From Bradyrhizobium sp. AUGA SZCCT0176 (lineage in GTDB: Bacteria > Pseudomonadota > Alphaproteobacteria > Rhizobiales > Xanthobacteraceae): 64,000 nt of DNA. This document shows positions 18,022 to 26,855 of the stretch, in pieces; position 1 is the stretch's first letter, and the number at the start of each line of letters is the position of its first letter. Both the position numbers and the translations under genes were made by a program. The notes under the pieces were generated by a model. It was given only the letters and a program-made list of their open reading frames with translations, had not been told where the DNA came from and did no database searches. The stretch lies in NCBI RefSeq assembly GCF_018130145.1, contig NZ_JAFCMB010000010.1, forward strand, positions 124,001-188,000, in the 5' to 3' direction.

Positions 18022-19380
18022 ATGACTGCTCGATCCAGCCTGACGGTGGTGCTCGCGGCCGGCGAGGGGACGCGGATGCGGTCCTCGCTGCCGAAAGTGC
18101 TGCACCCGGTGGCCGGCCAGTCGCTGCTGGCGCATGTGCTGGATGCCGCCCCGAAGGGCGCGGGCGCCTCGCTCGCCGTCGTGATCGGCCCCGATCACAA
18201 GGCGGTCGCCGACGAGGTTGCGCGGATACGCCCCGATGCCGCGACCTTCATCCAGCGCGAACGCCTCGGCACCGCGCATGCGGTGCTGGCGGCCCGAGAG
18301 GCGCTGGCGCGCGGCGCCGACGACCTGATCGTCGCCTTCGGCGATACGCCTTTGATATCGGCCGAGACGTTTGCGCGAATGCGCGCGCCGCTGGAGAAGG
18401 GCGCAGCCCTCACCGTGCTCGGTTTTCACGCCGCCGACCCCACCGGTTACGGTCGCTTGCTGATCGAAGGCGATCACCTGGTGGCGATCCGCGAGCATGC
18501 GGATGCCAGCGCCGAGGAGCGCAAGGTCACGCTGTGCAATGCCGGGGTGATGGCGTTCGACGGCAAGAAGGCGCTCTCGATCCTCGATCGGATCGGCAAC
18601 GCCAACAGCAAGGGCGAGTATTACCTGGTCGATGCCGTCACACTCATCAGGGACATGGGATTGGAGGCCGTCGTGATTGAAACCAGCGAGGATGAAGTGC
18701 GCGGAATCAACACCAAGGCGCAGCTTGCCGAAGCCGAAGCTGTCATGCAGGCGCGGCTGCGCAAGGCAGCGCTCGACGCCGGCGTGACGTTGATCGCGCC
18801 GGAAACCGTGCATCTCGCCGCCGACACCACCTTCGGCAACGACGTCACCATCGAGCCGTTCGTGGTGATCGGCCCCGGTGTCACCATCGCCGACGGCGCG
18901 GTGATCCATTCGTTCTCGCACATCGTGCAGGCCTCGATCGGCAAGAAGGCGTCGGTCGGCCCGTATGCGCGGCTGCGGCCCGGCACCTCGCTCGGCGACG
19001 GCGCGCGGGTCGGAAATTTCGTCGAGACCAAGGCCGCTCACCTGGAAGCCGGCGTCAAGGTCAACCATCTCTCCTACATCGGCGACGCCCATGTCGGCGC
19101 CAATTCCAACATCGGCGCCGGCACCATCACATGCAACTATGACGGCTTTTTCAAGCACAAGACCACGATCGGCGAGGGCGCTTTCATCGGCACCAATTCG
19201 TCGCTGGTGGCACCGGTGAAAATCGGCAAGGGCGCCTATATCGGCTCGGGCTCCGTCATCACCAAGGACGTGCCCGACGATGCGCTTGCCGTCGAGCGCA
19301 GCCCGCAGAACAACCGCGACGGCGGCGCGGCGCGCTACCGCGAGATGAAGCTGCGGGCGAAGGCGAAGAAGGAAAGTTGA
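18022..19380 (+). CDS. glmU: Bifunctional UDP-GlcNAc pyrophosphorylase / glucosamine-1-P acetyltransferase
   Basis: Cytoplasmic enzyme for the last two steps to UDP-N-acetylglucosamine, precursor of peptidoglycan and lipopolysaccharide. 452 residues, the usual length. The N-terminal uridylyltransferase domain begins LAAGEGTRMRSSLPKVLHPV (the nucleotide loop with the Gly-rich signature and Lys). The acetyltransferase half (from about 250) is a left-handed beta helix with hexapeptide repeats, R-L-R-P-G-T, the N-H-L-S-Y-I-G-D motif with catalytic His, and N-I-G-A-G-T-I-T-C-N-Y-D-G. It is usually next to glmS; here glmS lies 4.6 kb downstream behind repeats and an autotransporter gene. Confidence 0.97.
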   Translation: MTARSSLTVVLAAGEGTRMRSSLPKVLHPVAGQSLLAHVLDAAPKGAGASLAVVIGPDHKAVADEVARIRPDAATFIQRERLGTAHAVLAAREALARGADDLIVAFGDTPLISAETFARMRAPLEKGAALTVLGFHAADPTGYGRLLIEGDHLVAIREHADASAEERKVTLCNAGVMAFDGKKALSILDRIGNANSKGEYYLVDAVTLIRDMGLEAVVIETSEDEVRGINTKAQLAEAEAVMQARLRKAALDAGVTLIAPETVHLAADTTFGNDVTIEPFVVIGPGVTIADGAVIHSFSHIVQASIGKKASVGPYARLRPGTSLGDGARVGNFVETKAAHLEAGVKVNHLSYIGDAHVGANSNIGAGTITCNYDGFFKHKTTIGEGAFIGTNSSLVAPVKIGKGAYIGSGSVITKDVPDDALAVERSPQNNRDGGAARYREMKLRAKAKKES

Positions 19381-19407
19381 GCGCGAGGCGACGAGCTCTT
19401 TCCACTT

Positions 19408-19548
19408 GTCGTCCCGGCCTTGAGCCGGGACCCATACCGCGTGATCTCTCGATGAAACTTCGGTAGCAGAGAGCCTTCGCAAAACTACTCCCTGTGGTTA
19501 TGGGCCCCCGATGCGCAATTGCGCATCTGAGCTCAAGCCCGGGACGAC
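19408..19548. repeat. Intergenic palindromic repeat, family A (copy 1)
   Basis: About 140 nt bounded by GTCGTCCCGG and its complement CCGGGACGAC, containing GACCCATACCGCGTGATC and the inner palindrome ATGCGCAATTGCGCAT. A second copy, in inverted arrangement, lies at 48901-49042. It encodes nothing convincing and sits right after glmU; it may form a strong RNA hairpin when transcribed. Confidence 0.75.
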
Positions 19549-19559
19549 GGCGGTGTTTG

Positions 19560-20040
19560 TAGTTGCGCCATCACCCAAACGTAAGTTCGCATTCTCGCGA
19601 CGCGTTGCGCCCGAGCTTTGTCTAGAAATTCTCCGCCCTCTCGATTCAGAGGGCGCAGGGAAGACCGGGTGCGCGCTGCACCCGCGGTCTCGCGTGCGGT
19701 TTGCACAAAACAAAGTGCACACGAGCATACAGGGCAGCGGAGAACACCCGGCCTTCCCTGCGCAATGGCTTTACGGCTTATGCCGTGATCTCCCCGGAGA
19801 CGAGTTCTTGGTTGACTCCGTCGCTGCCGGTTCAGCTTGCGCTTCTCCGACAGCTTGACGCCTGCAACGGGCGCCAGGACCACACGGTTTTGCCGTACGC
19901 CCGTCCGCGCCGTCGTCTCAGCGCAAACCAGCGTCCATCGCAACCCGTCCAACGTCCGTGACGACGGCCGACGCCCTTCTGACCAGGACGGGATGGGCAT
20001 AGATGTGCCCCTGATTTGGGTCGAAGGAAAGGAGAATATT
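19560..20040. repeat. Degenerate dispersed repeat region, no credible gene
   Basis: Short overlapping frames exist on both strands (for example 19701-19961 plus and 19533-20000 minus) but lack ribosome sites and look like the spurious peptides that Bradyrhizobium repeats generate. An inverted pair, CTCGATTCAGAGGGCGCAGG near 19638, is typical of such elements. Together with the flanking 20085-20099 15-mer shared with 10087-10101, this marks a repeat cluster between glmU and the autotransporter gene. Recognition as a dispersed repeat is from memory. Confidence 0.45.
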
Positions 20041-20368
20041 TTTGATTTGCAGAAATTTATGACTTGACATCATTTCTGATAATCGCAACTGATTTGCCCG
20101 TCGGGTTGTTTTGTCGCACCTTTACCGCCCGGCGATATCGCTCGACGGACATAACGCTACCATGTCGTGCGGTCCCCTTCGGCAGATGCCCGCAAAAGTT
20201 GCAGCCAATTGTTGCGCCCCTGTCACACCACCGGCAAATCGACCGGACACGCGAGGAAACCCGGGGGCGCGTTATCCGGCGCTGCTACAGTTCGATTCTA
20301 ACTGTTTTTCTTTTCGGTACGGCTGCGCCAGTCCTGTCGACCGCAGGCGTTTAGCTAGGAAATTTGAA

Positions 20369-23300
20369 ATGCGCTTCCTGGGGTTCGTTGGGCGGTCGGA
20401 CGGACCCCAATTCGCTGAATGCACGACGCTCTCTCCCCCGCGCCGCCGCTCCACGCTGCTGGCCGGCACGGCGTTTACCGGCGCGTTCGTCGCCGCCATC
20501 GTGGCTTATCCCCAGGGCGCGCTGGCGGCCTGCCTCGGCGAGAGCACGGCCAGCGTGACCTGCGATGCCGGTAACCAGGCGACCGCCGGCGCGCTCACTA
20601 CGACCTTTAACGGCACTACCATCGTCGACAACAATGCGGGCGGCAAGATCGACGCTGGGGGTGCGTTCGCGAACGTCACGGCGGCGGGCAGTCTGACCTT
20701 CAACAACAACGACACGACGTTTGGCATCACCAACATTGCCGGCTCCGGTGTCACGCTCCTCAACAACTTCGGCGCCGTTACCTATATCGGAAATGCCGCT
20801 GTCACCGGGGCAGCCGATGCGATCACGGCAAGTTCGGCCAGCGCAGGAAATGTGACGGTCACCAGCAACGCGACGGCGCTCGGCACCAGTAATTCAGGCA
20901 TCTCGGCTAACAAGACGGCAGGTAGCGGCGATATCCTGGTCAATGGCAGCGGCGCTGCGACCGGCGCGGATTTTGGCATCGTCGTCGGGCATAGCGGCAC
21001 CAGCGGCGGCATCACGATCAGCGGGAGTGGCGGCGCCACCGGCACGGCCATTGCCGGAATCGGTGTCAGCATCTTCACGGCGACGAACGCGTCCAGCATC
21101 CTGATCGACCGTTCCGGGACCGTCACCGGCGCCTCGGGCATCAGCGCCAGCCACGCCGGCACCGGCAACATTACCGTCACCGGCGGCAGCCTCGTTTCCA
21201 GCACGGCCGGCACCGGCATCGAAGCGAAGCAGCTCAACAACGTCGCCGGCACCAACGGCTCCGTCACGGTGGGCGGGTCTGGCGACGTCAACGCCGTCGG
21301 CGGTTTCGGTATCACCGCGGAGGTCATCGGTACCCTCAATTCCGGCAGCGTCACGGTCAACCGCACCGGCAACGTGACGGCCACAAACGTCGGCATCATC
21401 GCCTCCGCGAGCGGCGGCGGCGACGTTACGGTGAGCGGTGTCGGCAACGTCAACTCCACCGGCGGCTCCGGCATTTTCGCAAGCGCCACAGGCGGCAATG
21501 GCAATGTGCTGGTCGCGCCTGCAGGCACCGTTACCGGCACCACGTTCGGCATATTCGCGTCGTCGTCCGGCACGGGAACGTTGACCTTAACCGTCGCGAA
21601 CAATGTGACGGCGACGGTGGGCAACGGCATCAGCAACGCTACGGCTGCCGGACTCAATACCGTGAACGTCACCGCCGGGACGATCCAGGGGGCCCAGTAC
21701 GGCATTCTTGCCACTTCGGGAACGGGCAACATCAACATCACGATTGGCGCCGGCGCGGCTGTGGTAGGCACGGTGGTCAGAGGCGTGTCTCTCACCGGTG
21801 GCACCGCCAACACGGTCGTCAACAATGGCACGATTACCGGTGGTCTCGGTCTTGTCACCACCGGAGGATCGACCGCGGTCACCAATACCGGCAGCATCAC
21901 CGGCACCAACGGTACCGCCGTTGTCCTGGGCGGCGCCAACAATTCGTTCCTGATGAGCGGCGCGGGCGCCTCGCTGACCGGCAATGCGATCGGAGGCGGT
22001 ACGGGCACGTTCCGCTTCGGCGGCAATGCCGACAACAGCTTCAATGTGAGCAAGATCCTCGGCGGCTGGACCTTGCTCGATAAAACCGGCACCTCGAACT
22101 GGACGCTGACCGGCACTAGTTCCTACGCGGGCGCGGTCACCGTCAACGGCGGCACGATGAGCGTCAATGGCAACATGTCGTCGGCGTCGACCTTCACGGT
22201 GAATGCCGGCGGCACGCTCGGCGGCAGCGGGATTGTCGGCGACACCATCGTCAACGCCGGCGGCACGCTGGCGCCGGGCAATTCGATCGGCACGCTCTCG
22301 GTCAGTGGCAGCCTGACGATGGCGGCGGCCTCGACCTATCTGGTGCAGATTTCGGGGACGGACAGCGACAAGACCAACGTGACGGGGACCGCCACGCTGG
22401 CGGGCAAGGTCACGGTCGATCCGCTGACGCGCGTCGCCACGACGACGACCTACAAGATTTTGACGGCGGGCACCGTCAGCGGCACGTTCAGCTCCGCAGG
22501 CTTTCTCGCCGCCAACAGTTTTGCGACCAACGCGCGGCTGAGCTATGTCGGCAATGACGTCCTGCTCACCGTCGATCCCGGCCTGCTGTCGCCGAACCTG
22601 CCGGCCGGTGCCACCATCAACCAGAAGAACGTCGCGGGTGCCATCGACAACGCGCTCAATGCCGGCGCGACCATGCCGGCGGGCTTCAACGCGTTGTTCG
22701 CGCTGGCCGGAACCGGTCTCGGCAATGCGCTGACGCAGGTCTCGGGTGAAACCGCTACCGGTTCGCAGCACACCACGTTCAACGCCATGAACCTGTTCCT
22801 GGGCTTGATCACCGATCCGTTCATTGCCGGGCGTGGCGATCCGATCAGCGGTGGTGGCAATCCGAATGCGTATGCGGAGGAGGGGAGCCTCGCCTACGCT
22901 GCCAAGCGCAAGCCCGCCGACGCGCTGGCCGCGATCTACACCAAGGCGCCGCCGGTTTCCCCGGTGTTCGAGCAGCGCTGGAGCGTCTGGGCCGCAGGCT
23001 TTGGCGGGTCGCAGACGACAAGCGGCAATACAATCGTCGGATCGAACGACACCCGCAGCAGCCTCGCGGCCGGTGCGGTCGGTGCCGACTATCGTATCTC
23101 GCCGAACACGCTGGCCGGTTTTGCGCTCGCCGGTGGCGGCACCAATTTCAGCGTCAACGGATTTGGCTCGGGCCGTTCCGACCTGTTCCAGGCCGGTGCG
23201 TTTATCCGGCACACTATCGGTCCGGCCTATATCACCGGCGCGCTGGCCTATGGCTGGCAGGACGTCACCACCGATCGCACGGTGACGGTCGCCGGCATCG

Positions 23301-23812
23301 ACCAGCTGCGCGCGCAGTTCAACGCCAATGCGTGGTCGGGCCGCGTCGAGGGCGGCTATCGTTTTGTCAGCCACGGCTTTGGCTGGACGCCGTACGCTGC
23401 CGGACAGTTCACGACATTCGAATTGCCCGCCTACGCCGAGCAGGCGATCGTCGGCGCCAACACCTTTGCGCTCGCCTACAACGCCAAGAGCGTCACCAGC
23501 ACCCGCAGCGAACTCGGCCTGCGCACCGACAAATCATTCGCAATGCCGAACGGCATCTTCACGCTGCGCGGCCGCGCCGCGTGGGCGCATGACTACAATC
23601 CGGACCGCTCGATCGGCGCCACGTTCCAGACGCTGCCGGGCGCATCCTTCGTCGTCAACGGTGCGCGGCAGGCCGCTGATGCGGCGCTGGTGACCGGTTC
23701 CGCCGAGATGAAGTGGCTCAACGGCTGGTCGATCGCCGGCACCTTCGAGGGCGAGTTCTCCAACGTGACCGAGAGCTATGCCGGCAAGGGCGTGGTTCGC
23801 TACGCCTGGTAA
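20369..23812 (+). CDS. Type Va autotransporter adhesin-like protein
   Basis: Chosen start ATG 20369 (TAGGA 8 nt upstream) gives 1147 residues; an earlier in-frame start at 20111 adds repeat-derived sequence. An extended signal peptide runs to about residue 53 (Q-G-A-L-A-A). The passenger (about 55-700) is an Asn/Gly/Thr-rich beta-helix with repeating N-V-T-V and G-x-G-I-x-A motifs. An autotransporter-associated repeat follows (LTGTSSYAGAVTVNGGTMSV, then GGTLAPGNSIGTLSVSG). The C-terminal barrel (about 870-1147) starts WSVWAAGFGGSQTT and ends in R-Y-A-W, the aromatic terminus recognised by the BAM complex. The protein is exported by Sec and self-inserted in the outer membrane; adhesion or surface display is the likely role. 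It splits the glmU-glmS pair and is bordered by repeats, suggesting later insertion. Confidence 0.9.
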   Translation: MRFLGFVGRSDGPQFAECTTLSPPRRRSTLLAGTAFTGAFVAAIVAYPQGALAACLGESTASVTCDAGNQATAGALTTTFNGTTIVDNNAGGKIDAGGAFANVTAAGSLTFNNNDTTFGITNIAGSGVTLLNNFGAVTYIGNAAVTGAADAITASSASAGNVTVTSNATALGTSNSGISANKTAGSGDILVNGSGAATGADFGIVVGHSGTSGGITISGSGGATGTAIAGIGVSIFTATNASSILIDRSGTVTGASGISASHAGTGNITVTGGSLVSSTAGTGIEAKQLNNVAGTNGSVTVGGSGDVNAVGGFGITAEVIGTLNSGSVTVNRTGNVTATNVGIIASASGGGDVTVSGVGNVNSTGGSGIFASATGGNGNVLVAPAGTVTGTTFGIFASSSGTGTLTLTVANNVTATVGNGISNATAAGLNTVNVTAGTIQGAQYGILATSGTGNINITIGAGAAVVGTVVRGVSLTGGTANTVVNNGTITGGLGLVTTGGSTAVTNTGSITGTNGTAVVLGGANNSFLMSGAGASLTGNAIGGGTGTFRFGGNADNSFNVSKILGGWTLLDKTGTSNWTLTGTSSYAGAVTVNGGTMSVNGNMSSASTFTVNAGGTLGGSGIVGDTIVNAGGTLAPGNSIGTLSVSGSLTMAAASTYLVQISGTDSDKTNVTGTATLAGKVTVDPLTRVATTTTYKILTAGTVSGTFSSAGFLAANSFATNARLSYVGNDVLLTVDPGLLSPNLPAGATINQKNVAGAIDNALNAGATMPAGFNALFALAGTGLGNALTQVSGETATGSQHTTFNAMNLFLGLITDPFIAGRGDPISGGGNPNAYAEEGSLAYAAKRKPADALAAIYTKAPPVSPVFEQRWSVWAAGFGGSQTTSGNTIVGSNDTRSSLAAGAVGADYRISPNTLAGFALAGGGTNFSVNGFGSGRSDLFQAGAFIRHTIGPAYITGALAYGWQDVTTDRTVTVAGIDQLRAQFNANAWSGRVEGGYRFVSHGFGWTPYAAGQFTTFELPAYAEQAIVGANTFALAYNAKSVTSTRSELGLRTDKSFAMPNGIFTLRGRAAWAHDYNPDRSIGATFQTLPGASFVVNGARQAADAALVTGSAEMKWLNGWSIAGTFEGEFSNVTESYAGKGVVRYAW

Positions 23813-24016
23813 GGCGGGCTGAGAGGACGCATTGCCCTCCGCGGCGCGTTCGCCTAAGTCCATCGGACGCCGTTTACCAATGGCAAACGTTAAGCTTTCC
23901 GCTTAAGACTGTCTCAATCCGCAATAATTATTGAGTAGGTAGGCGGCGGCGTTTCCCGTTAAGGGAACGTGGCGTTGCTTCGGCAAATTTTCGACGATTT
24001 GGGGATATTAAACCGC

Positions 24017-25843
24017 ATGTGCGGCATTGTCGGCATTCTCGGACGCGCTCCGGTCGCGGAGCAGTTGGTGGATTCGCTCAAACGCCTGGAATATCGCGGC
24101 TATGATTCGGCCGGCGTCGCCACGCTGGAAGGCGACCATCTGGCGCGGCGCCGCGCCGAGGGCAAACTCAAAAACCTCGAAAAGCGGCTGGAGGCCGAAC
24201 CGCTCGCCGGCCATACCGGGATCGGGCATACCCGTTGGGCCACCCATGGCCGGCCGACCGAGAACAACGCGCATCCGCATGCGACCGAACGCGTCGCCGT
24301 GGTCCATAACGGCATCATCGAGAATTTTCGCGAGTTGCGCGAGGCGCTGGAGAAAAAGGGCGCGGTCTTCAAGACCGAAACCGATACCGAGATCGTGCTG
24401 CATCTGGTCGACAATCTGCTCGCCCAGGGCATAGGTCCCGTGGAAGCGGTGAAGGCGGCGCTGTCGCAGCTGCGCGGCGCGTTCGCGCTCGGCTTCATCT
24501 TCGCCGGCGACAATGATTTGATGATCGGCGCCCGCAACGGCCCGCCGCTGGCGATCGGTCACGGCGACGGCGAAATGTATCTGGGATCGGACGCGATTGC
24601 GCTCGGTCCCCTGACCAATACCGTCAGCTATCTCGAGGACGGCGACTGGGTGGTGCTGACGCGCAAGGGCGCCACCATCTACGACAAGGACAATGCGATC
24701 GTTCATCGCGACGCGATCAGGCACACGGCGTCGAGTTCACTGGTCGACAAGGCGAACTACCGCCACTTCATGGCCAAGGAAATCCACGAACAGCCCGAAG
24801 TGGTCGGCCATACGCTGGCGCGCTACGTCGACATGGCGACCGACCGCGTGATGCTGCCGGTGACGCTGCCGTTCGATTTCAGGGGTGTTCAGCGCATCGC
24901 GATCGTCGCCTGCGGCACCGCGAGCTATGCCGGCCATATCGCCAAATACTGGTTCGAGCGGCTCGCCCGCGTGCCGGTCGAGGTCGATGTCGCCTCGGAA
25001 TTCCGCTACCGCGAGGCGCCGCTGCGCAAGGGCGATCTGGCGATCTTCATCTCGCAGTCCGGCGAGACCGCCGACACGCTGGCGGCGTTGCGCTATGCCA
25101 AGTCGCAAGGCGTCCACACGCTCTCCGTGGTCAACGTGCCGACCTCGACGATCGCGCGCGAGAGCGAGACGGTGCTGCAGACGCTGGCGGGGCCCGAGAT
25201 CGGCGTCGCCTCGACCAAGGCGTTCACCTGCCAGCTGATGGTGCTGGCCGCGCTGGCTGTTGCCGCCGGCAAGGCGCGCGGCGAATTGTCCGACGAGGAT
25301 GAGATCAAGCTGGTCCATGGCCTCGTCGAAATTCCCCGCCTGATGGCCGCGGCGCTGACGACCGAGCCGCAGATCGAAAAGCTGGCGCGCGACATCGCCA
25401 AATGCCGCGACGTGCTCTATCTCGGCCGCGGCACCAGCTATCCCCTGGCGCTGGAAGGCGCGCTGAAGCTGAAGGAAATCTCTTACATCCACGCCGAGGG
25501 CTATGCCGCCGGCGAGCTCAAGCACGGCCCGATCGCGCTGATCGACGAGAACATGCCTGTCGTGGTGATCGCGCCGCATGACCGGGTGTTCGAAAAGACC
25601 GTCTCCAACATGCAGGAGGTCGCCGCCCGCGGCGGCAACATCATCCTGATGACCGACGCCAAGGGGGCGGCGGAGGCGACCATCGAATCCCTGGTCACCA
25701 TCGTGCTGCCTGACATGGCTGCGACCTTTACGCCCATGGTCTATGCCGTTCCGGTGCAGCTTTTGGCCTATCATACCGCCGTGGTGATGGGCACCGACGT
25801 CGATCAGCCGCGAAATCTGGCCAAATCGGTCACGGTCGAATAG
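24017..25843 (+). CDS. glmS: Glutamine--fructose-6-phosphate aminotransferase (isomerizing)
   Basis: Makes glucosamine-6-phosphate from fructose-6-phosphate and glutamine, the first step of the UDP-GlcNAc pathway. ATG 24017 is required because the class II amidotransferase nucleophile must be Cys at position 2 (M-C-G-I-V-G-I-L-G). 608 residues. The glutaminase domain has RGYDSAGVA, HTRWATHG and a downstream N-A-H-P-H. Two SIS domains carry SQSGETADTLAALR and LGRGTSYPLALEGALKLKE, and the protein ends with the usual K-S-V-T-V-E. No glmS ribozyme-like leader was recognised in the 204-nt upstream gap, as expected outside Gram-positives. Confidence 0.97.
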   Translation: MCGIVGILGRAPVAEQLVDSLKRLEYRGYDSAGVATLEGDHLARRRAEGKLKNLEKRLEAEPLAGHTGIGHTRWATHGRPTENNAHPHATERVAVVHNGIIENFRELREALEKKGAVFKTETDTEIVLHLVDNLLAQGIGPVEAVKAALSQLRGAFALGFIFAGDNDLMIGARNGPPLAIGHGDGEMYLGSDAIALGPLTNTVSYLEDGDWVVLTRKGATIYDKDNAIVHRDAIRHTASSSLVDKANYRHFMAKEIHEQPEVVGHTLARYVDMATDRVMLPVTLPFDFRGVQRIAIVACGTASYAGHIAKYWFERLARVPVEVDVASEFRYREAPLRKGDLAIFISQSGETADTLAALRYAKSQGVHTLSVVNVPTSTIARESETVLQTLAGPEIGVASTKAFTCQLMVLAALAVAAGKARGELSDEDEIKLVHGLVEIPRLMAAALTTEPQIEKLARDIAKCRDVLYLGRGTSYPLALEGALKLKEISYIHAEGYAAGELKHGPIALIDENMPVVVIAPHDRVFEKTVSNMQEVAARGGNIILMTDAKGAAEATIESLVTIVLPDMAATFTPMVYAVPVQLLAYHTAVVMGTDVDQPRNLAKSVTVE

Positions 25844-25940
25844 CCGCAGGGGCGGGCTTGCCGGCATCTCGGGCCTTCAAAAACCTGCTAGGATGGCTTA
25901 GCTGGAACAAGACCGGCTGCCCCCGCGACCTGGAACCGCA

Positions 25941-26714
25941 ATGAATCCCCAAGATCTGCCCCCGTCCACCCCGGCCGACGCCCCGCCGGAAGCCCCACGC
26001 GGGCTAATGGCCCGTTTCCGCAACTATTTCCTGACCGGCCTCGTGGTCGCCGGACCGATCGCGATCACCTTCTATCTGACCTGGTGGTTCGTCACCTGGG
26101 TCGACAACCTGGTCCGTCCCTTCGTTCCGACCGCCTACCGGCCGGAAACCTATCTGCCGTTCGGGCTGCCGGGTTCCGGGCTGATCGTCGCCGTGATCGC
26201 GCTGACGCTGCTGGGTTTCCTGACCGCGAACCTGATCGGCCGGACCCTGGTCGACCTCGGCGAACGGCTGCTCGGCCGCATTCCGGCGGTGCGTGCGATC
26301 TATCGCGGCCTGAAGCAGGTGTTCGAGACGCTGTTCTCGGGGAACGGATCGAGCTTTCGCCGGGTCGGCCTCGTCGAGTTTCCCTCGCCGGGCATGTGGT
26401 CGATCGTGCTGATCTCGCAATCGCCGAGCGTCGACATCGCCAACAAGCTGCCCGGCCAGGATGAGCACATCTCGGTGTTCCTGCCCTGCGCGCCGAACCC
26501 GACCACGGGGTTCTTCTTCTACGTGCCGAAGAACAAGATCATCGAAATCGACATGAGCGCCGAAGACGCGGCAACGCTGATCATGTCCGCGGGCGTGGTG
26601 CAGCCGGGCTCCGATCCGCAGAAGAAGATCGCGGCCTTGGCCGCTACCGCGCAGGCCGCGCGTGTGGCGAGCGCCGCCAATGCAGCCACGCTGCAGCCGG
26701 CGAAGGTGGAGTAG
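25941..26714 (+). CDS. DUF502 family inner-membrane protein
   Basis: 257 residues. A Pro-rich head is followed by two membrane helices (about 31-54 and 72-93) and a soluble domain with the DUF502 hallmarks: F-L-T-G-L-V-V-x-x-P-I, R-I-P-x-V-R-x-I-Y-x-x-x-K-Q, then SVFLPCAPNPTTGFFFYVPK. The function is unknown in bacteria; a plant homologue is linked to membrane trafficking. It lies 97 nt after glmS and may be co-transcribed. The C-terminal about 25 residues are Ala-rich and disordered. Confidence 0.88.
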   Translation: MNPQDLPPSTPADAPPEAPRGLMARFRNYFLTGLVVAGPIAITFYLTWWFVTWVDNLVRPFVPTAYRPETYLPFGLPGSGLIVAVIALTLLGFLTANLIGRTLVDLGERLLGRIPAVRAIYRGLKQVFETLFSGNGSSFRRVGLVEFPSPGMWSIVLISQSPSVDIANKLPGQDEHISVFLPCAPNPTTGFFFYVPKNKIIEIDMSAEDAATLIMSAGVVQPGSDPQKKIAALAATAQAARVASAANAATLQPAKVE

Positions 26715-26731
26715 GGCACCGTCTCTCTCCA

Positions 26732-26844
26732 CGTCATTGCCTGCGACAAACGCAAAGCGTTTGCGCAAGGGAGCCCTTGCGACGAAGCAATCCATCTATC
26801 CGTTATGCCGCGCGATGGATTGCTTCGCTTCGCTCGCAATGACG
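26732..26844. repeat. Intergenic palindromic repeat, family B (copy 1)
   Basis: About 113 nt bounded by CGTCATTGC and its complement GCAATGACG, containing GAAGCAATCCAT and ATGGATTGCTTC arms. Another copy lies in inverted arrangement at 35151-35260, and a shorter related element at 28974-29064. It lies between the convergent DUF502 and recG genes, where a hairpin could act as a terminator. Confidence 0.8.
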
Positions 26845-26855
26845 GGGAGGGGCCG

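Noticed and set aside
20064..20083. TTGACA and GATAAT before the autotransporter gene as a promoter
   Set aside because: The two hexamers are only 8 nt apart, too close for sigma70.
21587..23374. 595-codon minus-strand frame in the autotransporter gene
   Set aside because: Antisense shadow of the repeated beta-helix codons.
23813..24016. glmS ribozyme-like leader
   Set aside because: Only a short inverted repeat (GTTTCCC...GGGAAC near 23951) is visible; no ribozyme core.
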